Shown here one piece after another: positions 23,487-33,580 of a DNA stretch of 64,000 nt. The stretch covers positions 1,922,001 through 1,986,000 of the forward strand of contig NZ_CP118164.1 in assembly GCF_028748185.1 (NCBI RefSeq), written 5' to 3'. This DNA is from Bremerella sp. P1. Lineage in GTDB: Bacteria; Planctomycetota; Planctomycetia; Pirellulales; Pirellulaceae. A program made the position numbers and the translations under genes. The notes under the pieces were generated by a model. The model did not search any database and was not told the DNA's origin. It saw only the letters and a list, made by a program, of their open reading frames with translations. Within the stretch, counting starts at the first letter, position 1; the number at the start of each line of letters is the position of its first letter.

Positions 23487-24470
23487 TTACTCACGCCACT
23501 CAAAGAATCCGATCTTCTTCAAATCGCTTTCCAATGTTTTCTTCTCTTGCGCCGTCAAATCACGCCAAGGCAGACGTGGCGGACCAACCGGCAAGCCGAC
23601 CATTTCCATGATCGCTTTCTGCGCCGGCAGCGCGGGATATCGCACGAAGGCCTGGACCATTTCCACGGACAGCAGTTGCAGGTCACGTGCAGCTTCATTC
23701 TCGCCTTGCCGGTAGGCCTCGATCATGCGGCGATAGAGTCCCGGGGCAAAGTTATAGGTGCTCCCTACGGCCCCTCTTGCTCCGGCACCGAGTCCGCAAA
23801 GCAGCATTTCATCGCAGCCGTACAGCAGATCGAACTGATCGGCAAAGTGAGCCTTGCAGGCCTGGAACTCATGAATTGACTGGGACGTGTATTTCACCCC
23901 GTTGAGTTCCGGCAACTCCTTGGCCGCTTGCGTCAGCAGTGCATGGAGGTCGAAGTCGACGCCAGTAATTCGCGGGATGTGATAGTAATAGAACGGCAAC
24001 TCAGGCGCCCCCTGCATGATCTCTCGCAGAGAATCAAGAAGCAGAGTGATGCTGGCCGGCTTGAAGTAGGTTGGCGGCGTGGCGCTGATTGCGTCGGCAC
24101 CAATCGCTTGAGCATGTTCGGCCAGCTCGCGCGACTCTTGCACGCTGTTGTGCCCCACTTGAATGATGACGGGGATGCGGCCGGACACTGCTTCCACGAA
24201 AGCTTCCGCCGTCTGCCGACGTTCGTTGCCAGTCAGCGATACCCCTTCCCCGGTGCTTCCGTTGACGTACAAGCCAGCCACGCCCGATGCGACGAGCGCA
24301 TCAACCATCGCCCCGATCGGCTTGAGATCAAGTTTTCCCTCGGCAGTAAGCGGCGTGAACGTGGCCGCGACCAGCCCTTCCAATTGCATGCAATTCGGCT
24401 CCTGCGATTTTGGCAGCGGCTCTGTTGTTTGCCCGCAGAGCGTTTCCGCCTTCATGGTGCCTGAGTTCAT
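23487..24470 (-). CDS. nanA: N-acetylneuraminate lyase/dihydrodipicolinate synthase family protein
   Basis: 327 aa TIM-barrel aldolase. Family markers: GLYVNGSTGEG, the YYYHIP strand with the catalytic tyrosine, and GVKYTS with the Schiff-base lysine. The YYYHIP and GVKYTS combination is closer to N-acetylneuraminate lyase, which splits sialic acid into ManNAc and pyruvate, than to DapA. The start at 24470 overlaps the stop of the sialidase gene (ATGA), indicating coupling; the homologous part begins near residue 28 (MQLEGLVAATFTPL), so an internal start at 24389 is possible. The sialidase neighbour supports the assignment. Confidence 0.85.
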   Translation of the reverse strand: MNSGTMKAETLCGQTTEPLPKSQEPNCMQLEGLVAATFTPLTAEGKLDLKPIGAMVDALVASGVAGLYVNGSTGEGVSLTGNERRQTAEAFVEAVSGRIPVIIQVGHNSVQESRELAEHAQAIGADAISATPPTYFKPASITLLLDSLREIMQGAPELPFYYYHIPRITGVDFDLHALLTQAAKELPELNGVKYTSQSIHEFQACKAHFADQFDLLYGCDEMLLCGLGAGARGAVGSTYNFAPGLYRRMIEAYRQGENEAARDLQLLSVEMVQAFVRYPALPAQKAIMEMVGLPVGPPRLPWRDLTAQEKKTLESDLKKIGFFEWRE

Positions 24471-27193
24471 GGATTCTTCGCTTCCGATTCTGGCACGTTC
24501 AAAAGGAAAAGGGAAATAGTCTCGTAGGGGTTATTTTCGCCAACTTCAGCCAGACAGCCGAACTGACTATCACCCAGTGGAGCGATGCATGAATAGGCCG
24601 TGTGGCTGGGGTAAAGGGTCTGCTTCCACGGCCAGGTCTTGTTATCGTCGAAACTGGCAAGCACCGTCAGGTTACGGCGTTTGGAGGGATCTCGAGGACT
24701 AGAGAACAACAGTATGCCCGGTTCGTCGGTCGTTGACCAGCGATAGCGAACGATACTGGCCTGACAAACAGGAGAAATCAGCTCGCGGGCATCGGTTATT
24801 TCAGACCAAGTCAGCCCGCCGTCGGTGCTGACCGACTGGGCTCGGCACCCCTGGCCGCGATACGATCGCATATCAATGACCATATGCCCCTGATCGCCGA
24901 TTTCGACGACCTGACACTCGTTCATATTGGGATGAATCGTGCCACCCAGCTGCCATGACTTTCCATGGTCGTCGCTATAGATGACGTGCGAGCCGAAGCC
25001 GTAGCCTTTCTTATCCACTGCTGGATCAATTGAATAGCTGTGGTCGCATGGAATCACCAAGCGGCCCTTGTGCGGACCATGCTTCAGTTGAATACCGACA
25101 CCAGGACCCGTGGCATACCAGCCCCAGTCGGGGTTCTTGGTCGAGTCGGTAATGTCCACTGGATCGGTCCATGTTTTGCCGTGGTCATCGGAGTGACACA
25201 CCCAGACGGTGCGTGTGCCCTTCGACTTCTTCAGCTTGATGGCCGACTCGTGATCTTCGCCCAGGTTGTGCGTGAGCAGCAAATGAATCCGCCCGGTCGT
25301 TTCATCCACCACCGGACAAGGATTTCCGCAGGTGTTGTCGTTATCTTTCCAAACGATGACCTGATCACCCCAAGTTTTGCCCTGATCGGTTGAGCGTTTC
25401 ATCACCAAATCGATCGCACCGGTATCGCTTCGAGAGTTGCGGCGACCTTCGCAGAAAGCCAACAGCGATCCATCCTGTGCCTGGATCAGCGCCGGAATGC
25501 GATATGTGTCGTAGCCATCTTCGCCGCTTTTCCAGATGGTGATGGGCTGGCGCTGTTTCGCGAGCTGATCAAGTTCCGCAACCGTGAATCGTACTGAGAC
25601 GACCGAGTTCTTTTCTTCCGGCCGATAGCCGACATAAGTCGTCGCGACGAACGTTCCGTCAGGCAGTCGTTCAATCCCCGGGTAGCCCGTATCGAGGGGA
25701 CGCCCGTGGTGCTCCAGCAGGCGGGCTCGGTACTGCCCCGGCTTGCCAGCGAGAATATCCGCGTAGGTTCCGACCCAAACAACAAAGTGACCGTAAGTTG
25801 GGCTCTTTTTGACGACATCTCGAAACCCAATCACCAAGCGGCCATCTTCCGTATACCGGGCACAATGACGATCGCCGGTCAAAGCGGCATTCACTTCCTG
25901 CGGATCGGACCAGGTTTCTCCTTCATCATCAGAGACCATCACAAGCGAGTTCAATCGTCGGGCATTTTCCCGCATCAAGCACATGATCTGCTGCCCATCG
26001 GGAGATCGCAGCAGGAACGGTTCACAAGGATTGGCACCTTCAACGGCAGCCACCATGCGCTGGTTTTCCCAGGTGAGTCCGCCATCGGAGGAGGTCGCTT
26101 GCCAGATCCGCAGAGGCGGGCGGTCGTGGTCCCCTGCCCCGCGATGATAGATAGCCAAGTGCTGGGTGCCGTTCTTGATCGGCAAGATCGTGATGGGAGC
26201 GACAATGCACTTCAGCCCGTTCTTCTCCATGGCAGACCAGGTCTTGCCTTGATCGAGGGAAACCGACTGCGTCATGTCGCCTCGACCGGCAAAGACAAAG
26301 AGGCGTGCCGTCCCTTTGGAATCAACCAGGCGATGAAGACAAGGACAGTTCTCGATATCACTCCAGTTTTCTGGAACCGGGATCAGGTCGCTCCAGGTCA
26401 AGCCGCCGTCATCGCTCCGCTTCAAAGGACCACATCTTCCGCCATGGTTATAGGTCCAGGCAGCGAAAATTGTTTTGCCATTGGGCATCAGCAATGTCGT
26501 GGGATGCCCCTGGTATACATCCTTCGTTCCTCGAGCAACAACCGTCTGACGTGCAACCTCATGGGCGAGATCAATCGTCGGAATAGCAATCTCATCACTA
26601 AGCTTTTTCGGCAACCAGGCTCCCTCGCTGAGGTCACCTTCGATCGTGAATTTCTGGACCGTCATCGTCGAGCGCCAGGGGCGCAGGCCCACCAAACCAA
26701 GCGGGCCCTTCACAGGGCCTTCGTAGACTTGTTTGCCGTCGATCGAGACGCTCAAACGTCCATCAGCCGTTACCAGTTCGACGAGAAACATCTTCCCTGG
26801 TTGGATCCCAGCCTTGGCAGAATCCAGGAACTTGGTCGTCCCACCGAACACTGGACCTTGGACAAACAAGCGGTTGTCAGAGCCGTCAAATCCAAATTGA
26901 CTACCAGGTCCTAGAGAAATCGACGCGGCCGTATGGTTTAATTCATTGAGGGCAAGTTCAATCTGCACCTTGGCATTGGGGCCAGCGATACCTCGCGAAG
27001 CCCAGGCAACGTTGCCAACACCGTTTCCTTGTAGGCCTTCTTCACCCGTACTCCATGCCGGTCCGTCGAATCGCACTTGCTGCGCGACGCCGCTCTCGAC
27101 TGCGTGAAGCACTTCTGCACATAGAGGTGACGAATAAACAGCAACACTGAAAAGCAGTGCACAACAACTCAGGATGGGATGAAGAGAACGCAT
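24467..27193 (-). CDS. Secreted two-domain sialidase (exo-alpha-sialidase, BNR repeats)
   Basis: 908 aa with a signal peptide to about residue 26. After a lectin-like beta-sandwich region (about 30-210) come two sialidase-like beta-propellers. The first (about 225-540) has Asp boxes such as SDDGGLTW and SSDGGLTW but a degenerate RIP site. The second (about 550-905) has the canonical YRIP motif at 564-567, the FCEGRR arginine-containing stretch and further Asp boxes (STDQGKTW, SDDHGKTW). Released sialic acid would go to the NanA-like lyase encoded next. Start at ATG 27193; the frame extends to a GTG at 27265 without a signal peptide. Substrate linkage is unknown. Confidence 0.88.
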   Translation of the reverse strand: MRSLHPILSCCALLFSVAVYSSPLCAEVLHAVESGVAQQVRFDGPAWSTGEEGLQGNGVGNVAWASRGIAGPNAKVQIELALNELNHTAASISLGPGSQFGFDGSDNRLFVQGPVFGGTTKFLDSAKAGIQPGKMFLVELVTADGRLSVSIDGKQVYEGPVKGPLGLVGLRPWRSTMTVQKFTIEGDLSEGAWLPKKLSDEIAIPTIDLAHEVARQTVVARGTKDVYQGHPTTLLMPNGKTIFAAWTYNHGGRCGPLKRSDDGGLTWSDLIPVPENWSDIENCPCLHRLVDSKGTARLFVFAGRGDMTQSVSLDQGKTWSAMEKNGLKCIVAPITILPIKNGTQHLAIYHRGAGDHDRPPLRIWQATSSDGGLTWENQRMVAAVEGANPCEPFLLRSPDGQQIMCLMRENARRLNSLVMVSDDEGETWSDPQEVNAALTGDRHCARYTEDGRLVIGFRDVVKKSPTYGHFVVWVGTYADILAGKPGQYRARLLEHHGRPLDTGYPGIERLPDGTFVATTYVGYRPEEKNSVVSVRFTVAELDQLAKQRQPITIWKSGEDGYDTYRIPALIQAQDGSLLAFCEGRRNSRSDTGAIDLVMKRSTDQGKTWGDQVIVWKDNDNTCGNPCPVVDETTGRIHLLLTHNLGEDHESAIKLKKSKGTRTVWVCHSDDHGKTWTDPVDITDSTKNPDWGWYATGPGVGIQLKHGPHKGRLVIPCDHSYSIDPAVDKKGYGFGSHVIYSDDHGKSWQLGGTIHPNMNECQVVEIGDQGHMVIDMRSYRGQGCRAQSVSTDGGLTWSEITDARELISPVCQASIVRYRWSTTDEPGILLFSSPRDPSKRRNLTVLASFDDNKTWPWKQTLYPSHTAYSCIAPLGDSQFGCLAEVGENNPYETISLFLLNVPESEAKNP

Positions 27194-27270
27194 GGGCGGC
27201 AGGGCCTTGGAAAGGAAACAAACAGGCAGGAATGAATGAGCAAATTCAGGTCGGTGACTTATCACAACCT

Positions 27271-27282
27271 TAGACTAGTCTA
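27271..27282. promoter_or_regulatory. 12-bp perfect palindrome
   Basis: TAGACTAGTCTA lies in the divergent promoter region between the sialidase and its likely regulator. It may be a second operator or part of a promoter. Confidence 0.4.
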
Positions 27283-27309
27283 GTGTCCCACATAATTATT
27301 TTCAATCTA

Positions 27310-27326
27310 CACGGAAATATTCCGTG
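27310..27326. promoter_or_regulatory. Likely operator of the GntR/LacI-type regulator
   Basis: A perfect 7-3-7 palindrome CACGGAA-ATA-TTCCGTG in the divergent region, with a half site (TTCGGAA) just downstream. Its position between the sialidase operon and the regulator gene fits autoregulation plus sialidase repression. Confidence 0.6.
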
Positions 27327-27379
27327 CATTTTCGGAAATAAATATTGCAATCCCCTAAATTGGCGGTAATCTAAGAAGC

Positions 27380-28450
27380 ATGGACAGTTCAAAAACACCT
27401 CGCGTAATTCAGTTGGCCGAACAAATCATGGCCGACATCGCCGGTCGCGGCCTTCAATCAGGCGATCCCTATCTGGGCACGGCTGAAGCCGCACGCATGC
27501 TCGGCGTCAGCACCACGTCTGCCAATCGCGCGATGCAGTTGCTCGTCCAACGAAACATTCTGAATCGACGGCAAAAAAGAGGGACGTTTGTCGCCGATGG
27601 CATCCACGGTGAAACCCAGCGGACGATCGACCGAGTTCACCTGGTGGTGAACAACACGTATCTGTCCACCGAAGGCATGATGGCCGATGGCGTGATCGTG
27701 GGAATTCAAAGCGTGCTTCCTCACGCCGAGATCGAATTCAATCACCTTCCCGGGAGCGATGATACGGCCTGGGTTTCTGAGCTGATCGCGAAGACGGCCC
27801 GCTCGCAACAAGCGGAAGGCTTCGTGCTGGCTCGCTCGTCCCTGACGTCGCAGCGGTTGTTTCAAGCTAGTGGCCTCCCAACGGTCATCTTTGGTTCGCG
27901 TTTTCCTTCCATTCACGCGCTCCCCTCGATCGACCGCGACCACATTGCCGCAGGACGGCTGCTTACGAAATCGCTGGTCGAACACGGCGCGAAGAAGCTT
28001 GGCGTTCTGATGCGTAGCCAGGTGCTGCCGGGAGATCATCCGTTCTTAGACTCAATCTGGCAAACTTCCGCGGAACTCGGCCTGACGCCGAGCGACCTGG
28101 CGATTCGGTTCTTGCCAACCGATGATCAGGCTATCCAGCATGCCACGCGTGACCTGATTCACCAGCATGGTGCCGATGGGCTCATTTGTCGATCACAACC
28201 ACTCGCCGAATCGGCCTCGAAGACCATCAAGACCTCGAAGCAGAAGAAGATTCAAGAAACGCCAATCGTCGTTTCTGACGTCTACAGCCGTAACCAGGCC
28301 AAGCTTCCCTGGCCCACATTACGCACAACCGATTCCTCGGAATCCATCGGGGCGAAACTAGCGGAAATCCTGGTCGAGCAAGCCCAAGGAAATGCTCCCG
28401 AAATTGCCGTTCGTCGTCTCGACGTTGAATTGAATCATCCCCCAGCGTAA
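27380..28450 (+). CDS. Transcriptional regulator, GntR-type HTH with LacI-type sensor
   Basis: 356 aa. Residues 1-75 are a GntR-like winged helix (AARMLGVSTTSANRAMQLLV, then NILNRRQKRGTFVAD). Residues about 85-350 are a periplasmic-binding-protein-like sensor domain of the LacI/GalR kind (DGVIVGIQSV, GLPTVIFGSRFP, DRDHIAAGRLL). It should be a ligand-relieved repressor. It is divergent from the sialidase-lyase operon, with a 17-bp palindrome between them, so the ligand is probably a sialic acid or an amino sugar breakdown product. Confidence 0.82.
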   Translation: MDSSKTPRVIQLAEQIMADIAGRGLQSGDPYLGTAEAARMLGVSTTSANRAMQLLVQRNILNRRQKRGTFVADGIHGETQRTIDRVHLVVNNTYLSTEGMMADGVIVGIQSVLPHAEIEFNHLPGSDDTAWVSELIAKTARSQQAEGFVLARSSLTSQRLFQASGLPTVIFGSRFPSIHALPSIDRDHIAAGRLLTKSLVEHGAKKLGVLMRSQVLPGDHPFLDSIWQTSAELGLTPSDLAIRFLPTDDQAIQHATRDLIHQHGADGLICRSQPLAESASKTIKTSKQKKIQETPIVVSDVYSRNQAKLPWPTLRTTDSSESIGAKLAEILVEQAQGNAPEIAVRRLDVELNHPPA

Positions 28451-28516
28451 TTACGCGATCGGAACATTAGCCTTTTTCCATCATCCCATCTGCTTAATAT
28501 CTGAAGAGGTTGCGTT

Positions 28517-29404
28517 ATGCAGAAGCGAACCGGGTTTACACTCGTAGAACTCCTTGTGGTGATCGCGATCATCGGAGTTTTGATTGCACTCTTGTTGCCG
28601 GCCGTTCAGCAAGCACGCGAAGCGGCTCGCCGGATGCAATGTTCCAACAACATGAAGCAACTCGCATTGGGGCTACACAACTATCACGACACCTTCGGAT
28701 CGCTGCCACCTGGGGCGATTAACGACAACAACCTGGGCTGGCACGCTTTCATACTTTCGTTCATCGAACAGGGTGCCCTGCATGATCAGTTCAATTTCAA
28801 TGCCGGTGCCTGGAACGCAGGTACCAACAAAGAAGGCCCCAACAAGAACATCCACGGTTTGCTGGAAATCGACATGTTCCTGTGCCCTAGCTCTCCGCGC
28901 CTGCTCACCACGCACGGCAGCAGCACCCTGGGGGACGGACGCAAAACCTACACGACTCACTACTATGGTGTGATGGGACCTTACGGAACGAACCCGGTCA
29001 GCGGTACTTCCTATCCACACGAACCCAACCCCTCAGGCCATGGCGGCTTTTGCGAAGGGGGCATGATGCTGCTGGATGCGAGCGTCCGCTTTCGGGATGC
29101 GACCGATGGCCTTTCCAACACCTACGCTCTTAGTGAAATCGGCGGCGCCAACGGAAGCTACGCCAGTTGGGTTCGCGGTGTTCATGGGAACGGCATGGCG
29201 GCGGCGAAAAACATTCGCTACGGCATCGGCCTCCAGAACGAATCTGGTGGCAACTTCAATAACATCAGCTTTAGCAGCGAACACCCAGGCGGCGCGATGT
29301 TCACGATGTCAGATGCTTCCGTACGCTTTGTCGCCGAAACGATCGACTTCGAAGTCTATCAATCTGCTGCAAGTAAATCCGGCGGCGAGACAATCAGCGA
29401 GTAA
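28517..29404 (+). CDS. DUF1559 prepilin-like protein
   Basis: 295 aa. Begins with a type IV prepilin/pseudopilin signal: [20 protein letters not shown], with Gly-Phe cleavage and a glutamate five residues on, then an exposed DUF1559 body ([23 protein letters not shown]) ending in a [10 protein letters not shown] segment. Processed by a prepilin peptidase and probably assembled or anchored at the cell envelope. These are highly amplified in planctomycetes and their role is unknown. GAGG precedes the ATG by about 9 bases. A lipoprotein gene follows, the usual pairing. Confidence 0.9.
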   Translation: MQKRTGFTLVELLVVIAIIGVLIALLLPAVQQAREAARRMQCSNNMKQLALGLHNYHDTFGSLPPGAINDNNLGWHAFILSFIEQGALHDQFNFNAGAWNAGTNKEGPNKNIHGLLEIDMFLCPSSPRLLTTHGSSTLGDGRKTYTTHYYGVMGPYGTNPVSGTSYPHEPNPSGHGGFCEGGMMLLDASVRFRDATDGLSNTYALSEIGGANGSYASWVRGVHGNGMAAAKNIRYGIGLQNESGGNFNNISFSSEHPGGAMFTMSDASVRFVAETIDFEVYQSAASKSGGETISE

Positions 29405-29447
29405 TTGGAAGCCTCTGAGAACTATTTGGATTGAGAAAGTCATCGCA

Positions 29448-29876
29448 ATGCGCCCAAGAATCGTCTCCCTCGGCCTGCTTACTGTCGTGACTACCTTGCT
29501 GGCTGGGTGTTACAGCAGCAATGAAAGTGCAACGGCCTTTCACGTGAGCGGACAGGTCCAGTTTGATGGCAAGCCACTTCCTGCCGGACGAATCTACTTC
29601 ACGCCGGATGCTTCCTTGGGAAACCAAGGCCCCCAGGGAACAGCAACGATCGAAGACGGCAAGTACGATACTGAAGATTCTCGCTTTGGTATCGTTGGTG
29701 GCCCCTACATTGTGAGAATCGAGGGCTACGACGGAATTCAGCCAGCGGATGATGAAGATGGCCTATTTCCCGACGGGCAAGTTATCTTTCGTGACTACGA
29801 AGTAAAGCTCGAGTTTCCTCAAGCCAATCATGTCGAAGACCTGGACGTCCCGGTATCGGCTTCGAAGCGAAAGTAG
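29448..29876 (+). CDS. Small lipoprotein paired with DUF1559
   Basis: 142 aa with a lipobox LAGC at residues about 18-21, so it is an anchored lipoprotein. The mature part is a single beta-sandwich like the carboxypeptidase-regulatory/transthyretin fold (FHVSGQVQFDGKPLPAGRIYF). Such lipoproteins regularly follow DUF1559 genes. The ATG at 29448 starts the signal peptide; a longer open frame is a shadow of the DUF1559 gene. Confidence 0.82.
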   Translation: MRPRIVSLGLLTVVTTLLAGCYSSNESATAFHVSGQVQFDGKPLPAGRIYFTPDASLGNQGPQGTATIEDGKYDTEDSRFGIVGGPYIVRIEGYDGIQPADDEDGLFPDGQVIFRDYEVKLEFPQANHVEDLDVPVSASKRK

Positions 29877-30227
29877 CCCTCACGGTCTGACTTAGATGGA
29901 TTCAAATTCTTGCTCTGGCGCCGATTCAGGTCGCATTGATCCCTGATTGCCCTTGAGGACTTCAAAGATCAAGTAAAGCCCGAGGAAAGGGAAGACTTCT
30001 CCGGCTTTTTCAAGCTCGTTGCCCTATCACTCTCGAAGGCGATGTCAACTGGCAGTCGCCGAAGTTTCCCATGACTTGCGATTATCTCTCGCTTGAGGCC
30101 ACTCGGTCGTTGCCAGGCTCATCTTTTCTGCCTTAAATTAATAAAGGCTCTTGGATGTAGCGTATCACGATTTCCACCTTGCGAAATCGTGTGACTATTC
30201 TCTCCCAATGACTTTTCTGACACCTGC
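29877..30227. other. Intergenic region before the hybrid kinase
   Basis: About 350 bases, no gene. A 9-bp perfect inverted repeat CACGATTTC/GAAATCGTG (30166-30174 with 30183-30191, 8-base spacer) lies 37 bases before the kinase start and may be an operator. Confidence 0.45.
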
Positions 30228-33200
30228 ATGCGTATCGTCCATAAGTTGCTGTTGGCGACGGTTCTGCCTGCCCTGTTAATTTGGGTCGTTGGGTATTATG
30301 CGGTCGCAGTCAGCGAACGCAGCCTCAAGGAAGTCATCGAGGCCCGATCGGCGGCTCGTGCGGCGGCCGTGATGGACGAAATCGATCGAGCTCTGCGATC
30401 CCACATTGCCAACCTCCAAGCACTCGCGCGCAGCAAACAGGTTCGCGAAACGCTGGCCGAGTCGAACGCTACGTTCGCCGAACTGGCCGATCCCGCGGCA
30501 GAAGTTGAAAGCTTGGATCAAATCTGGCAAACCGGCGACATCACTCAACAGCAAGAGTTGCTTGCCGGACTTATCGATAATGACCTGTCCCAAGAGCTTC
30601 GACTGCGAAGCGATAAGCTGCAAGAGGCGACCGGCTACGCGGTTTACGGCGAGATCTTCATTACCAATCGCTACGGAGCGATCGCCGCACTGACAAGCCG
30701 GACATCCGACTTCCGCCAAGATGATGAACTGTGGTGGCAGGAAGCCGTTCAAAACAATCTTTACGTCGGCGATGTCGCGTTCGACGATAGCGCTCATGTC
30801 TACTCGGTCGATATCTGCATCGCCGTTGAGTCGCCGGACGGCAAACTGGCTGGCGTGATGAAGGCTGTTCTTAATATCCAAGAGGTCTTCAGCATCATTG
30901 ATGGGCAGTCGCGAGCAGACACCAATGCCTATACCGAGTTCTTTCTGTTTACCCAAGACTATCGCATCGTTCGCGGACCAGCCGGTCAGTCCGAACCACT
31001 TTCCGATGGCAGCAAGTACTTCGAGAACCTCGAGCAAGACTTCAAACAAAAGGGAGTGATCGCAACGAGACGGCGTCCTGACGGTAACGGCGAAGTGCTC
31101 GCCGCATATGCGACATCAGCCGACGAAGGAGATAAACGCCAAGACCTGAATTGGATCGTGATGGTACAACAGGAAGCAGCCCTGGTCTTTGCTCCCATCC
31201 ATGCGATGCGGCAAAACATCTGGTCGCTGGCTTTGTTTGCGACACTACTTACCTTAGCCGTTGCAGGCGGGTTCTCCTGGTCTCTGTCGCGACGCATTCG
31301 CGAAATAACCGACGCAACGGTTGCCATCGGCGAAGGCGACTGGGAAGCCAAGGTCCCGGTCCGTGGCAGCGACGAGGCAACCCAACTGGCACGGCAATTC
31401 AATTTGATGACCGATCAGTTGACCGAAATGAATCGGCAGCTCGTTTCCGCCAAGGAACAAGCCGAGTCGGCCAATCGCTCGAAGAGCGACTTCCTTGCCA
31501 ACATGAGCCACGAAATCCGTACGCCCATGAACGGCATCATCGGCATGACCGAACTGCTGCTCAACACGGACCTGACGAGCGAGCAGCGAGAGTATCAAAA
31601 GCTTGTCCAGAGTTCGGCCGATGCCTTGTTGGTTTTGCTCAACGACATTCTCGACTTCTCGAAAATCGAAGCCGGCAAGATGGAACTCGAAGACTTGCCC
31701 TTCCGCTTGCGAGATACACTTGGCTCGACCATGCATACGCTGGCCGGCAGAGCCTCGAAGAAGGGAGTGGAACTGGCCGCTCGTATCTTGCCAGAAGTGC
31801 CGGACGACTTGGCTGGGGATGCCGGTCGCTTGCGGCAAATCGTGGTGAACCTGGTCGGAAACGCGATCAAGTTTACCGAACATGGTGAAGTCATTTTGAA
31901 GGTCGAGAACGAGTCCTTCTCGGGCGACATCATCACACTGCATTTCTCGATACGTGACACGGGCATCGGCATCTCGGAGGAAAAACAAGCTCAGATATTC
32001 GAGGCGTTCACCCAAGCCGATGCATCAACGACACGACAATACGGAGGCACTGGCCTCGGACTGGCCATCTGTTCCCAACTTACGAAAATGATGGGTGGCA
32101 AAATCTGGGTCGAAAGCGAACCCGGCATGGGAAGCACCTTCCATTTCACCGCTAAGTTTAAGAAATCGGAAAAGCAGCCCGACTCGAAGCCAGCCGCGAT
32201 CGATACCCTGTATGACCTCCGCGTACTAGTCGTGGACGACAATTCCACCAATCGCATCATTTGCGAAGAGATGCTCAACAACTGGGGCATGAAGCCTACC
32301 GTCGTCACTAACGGCCCAGAAGCCCTGAAAGAACTTGAACGCACCTTCCAATCCGACACCCCGTATCAACTTGCCCTGGTCGATGTGATGATGCCCGAAA
32401 TGGATGGCATCGAATTGGTACGTCATATTCGTCAGTTCACGGATTCGTCCTCTTTGACGATTGTCATGCTATCGTCGGCCGATCGCCCCACCGATCCTGA
32501 CTTTGCCCGCACTCTTGGCGTGGCCAAGTGCATCACCAAGCCGATTACTCAGTCGATGCTGCTCAATGGGATTGCATCCGTGATGGGAACGTCGCGATCC
32601 GATTCGGTACATGGCGGCAAGTTTTTACCAGAGTCTCAACGCTTCATTCCCCGCAATATTTTGCTCGCCGAAGATGGCGTCGTGAATCGAAAGGTTGCCC
32701 AAAGTCTTTTAGAGAATCGCGGACATCATGTCATCGCGGTAGAGAATGGACAATTGGCAGTTGACGCGTATCGCAGTGGCACCTTTGACCTAATTCTCAT
32801 GGACGTCCAGATGCCCGTTCTCGATGGGTTTGCCGCCACCGAAGAGATACGCCGCCTGGAAGAAGGAACGTCCCACAAGATTCCGATCATCGCACTCACG
32901 GCCCATGCCATGAAAGGAGATCGTGAACGCTGCCTCGCGGGTGGCATGAACGATTATGTTTCCAAGCCATTTCGCCCGGATGAACTTTTCGCCGCGGTCG
33001 AACGCGTCAAACCGATCTTCGTTGCCTCTCAAGCCGAGGAGGCCGACCCAGAGGACAATGCCGAAGAAAACCACCTTCCATTTCATCTTGAACGGGCACT
33101 GGAAAACGTGGGAGGAAGCGAAGAGATCCTTGACGAAATGATCGATCTTTTCACCACCGAATGCCCCAAGCAACTGAACGATATCCAAACGGCATTCGCC

Positions 33201-33428
33201 GCTGGTGACAATGAGAAATTCATTCGTTCCGCGCATACGCTCAAAGGATCGGTCGCGTTGTTCGCGGCGGACGAGGCCACTGCAGCCGCGCGCCGGATTG
33301 AATTCATGGGACGCGATAATGAGCTCGGCGACTTTGCCGACGCGTGGGATGACCTAAAGCAAAACATCAGCGAGTTGCTATCCGCGCTCGCAGACACGAA
33401 AGCACATCGGAGCAAACACTCCTCATGA
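30228..33428 (+). CDS. Hybrid sensor histidine kinase (Cache-like, HAMP, HisKA, HATPase, 2 REC, HPt)
   Basis: 1066 aa. TM helices at about 8-28 and 332-354 bracket a large periplasmic sensor (Cache-like). HAMP about 355-408; HisKA with H428 ([12 protein letters not shown]); HATPase about 540-655 ([24 protein letters not shown]); receiver 1 with D719 (LVDVMMP); receiver 2 with D859 (LMDVQMP); HPt with H1003 ([10 protein letters not shown]). The whole phosphorelay His-Asp-His is in one protein. The next genes are also signalling proteins, likely recipients. Ligand unknown. Confidence 0.93.
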   Translation: MRIVHKLLLATVLPALLIWVVGYYAVAVSERSLKEVIEARSAARAAAVMDEIDRALRSHIANLQALARSKQVRETLAESNATFAELADPAAEVESLDQIWQTGDITQQQELLAGLIDNDLSQELRLRSDKLQEATGYAVYGEIFITNRYGAIAALTSRTSDFRQDDELWWQEAVQNNLYVGDVAFDDSAHVYSVDICIAVESPDGKLAGVMKAVLNIQEVFSIIDGQSRADTNAYTEFFLFTQDYRIVRGPAGQSEPLSDGSKYFENLEQDFKQKGVIATRRRPDGNGEVLAAYATSADEGDKRQDLNWIVMVQQEAALVFAPIHAMRQNIWSLALFATLLTLAVAGGFSWSLSRRIREITDATVAIGEGDWEAKVPVRGSDEATQLARQFNLMTDQLTEMNRQLVSAKEQAESANRSKSDFLANMSHEIRTPMNGIIGMTELLLNTDLTSEQREYQKLVQSSADALLVLLNDILDFSKIEAGKMELEDLPFRLRDTLGSTMHTLAGRASKKGVELAARILPEVPDDLAGDAGRLRQIVVNLVGNAIKFTEHGEVILKVENESFSGDIITLHFSIRDTGIGISEEKQAQIFEAFTQADASTTRQYGGTGLGLAICSQLTKMMGGKIWVESEPGMGSTFHFTAKFKKSEKQPDSKPAAIDTLYDLRVLVVDDNSTNRIICEEMLNNWGMKPTVVTNGPEALKELERTFQSDTPYQLALVDVMMPEMDGIELVRHIRQFTDSSSLTIVMLSSADRPTDPDFARTLGVAKCITKPITQSMLLNGIASVMGTSRSDSVHGGKFLPESQRFIPRNILLAEDGVVNRKVAQSLLENRGHHVIAVENGQLAVDAYRSGTFDLILMDVQMPVLDGFAATEEIRRLEEGTSHKIPIIALTAHAMKGDRERCLAGGMNDYVSKPFRPDELFAAVERVKPIFVASQAEEADPEDNAEENHLPFHLERALENVGGSEEILDEMIDLFTTECPKQLNDIQTAFAAGDNEKFIRSAHTLKGSVALFAADEATAAARRIEFMGRDNELGDFADAWDDLKQNISELLSALADTKAHRSKHSS

Positions 33429-33580
33429 TTTAGTTTTTACAAAACCAGTTCAGGAACCCTTGATCCAGGCTCTTATGCGAGCGATAGAAAATGGGCCCTT
33501 GTTATTACACCACGAGAAGAACACAACTTTTGTTATTGAGCCGAAGAAGACGGACTTCGGTCAGCTGAGCCGAGAATTGT

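Noticed and set aside
25706-26914. 402-codon frame opposite the sialidase
   Set aside because: Antisense shadow: composition mirrors the sialidase frame and no start signal or family match is seen.
29076-29447. Extended frame upstream of the lipoprotein
   Set aside because: It overlaps the DUF1559 gene in another frame; the signal peptide starts at 29448.
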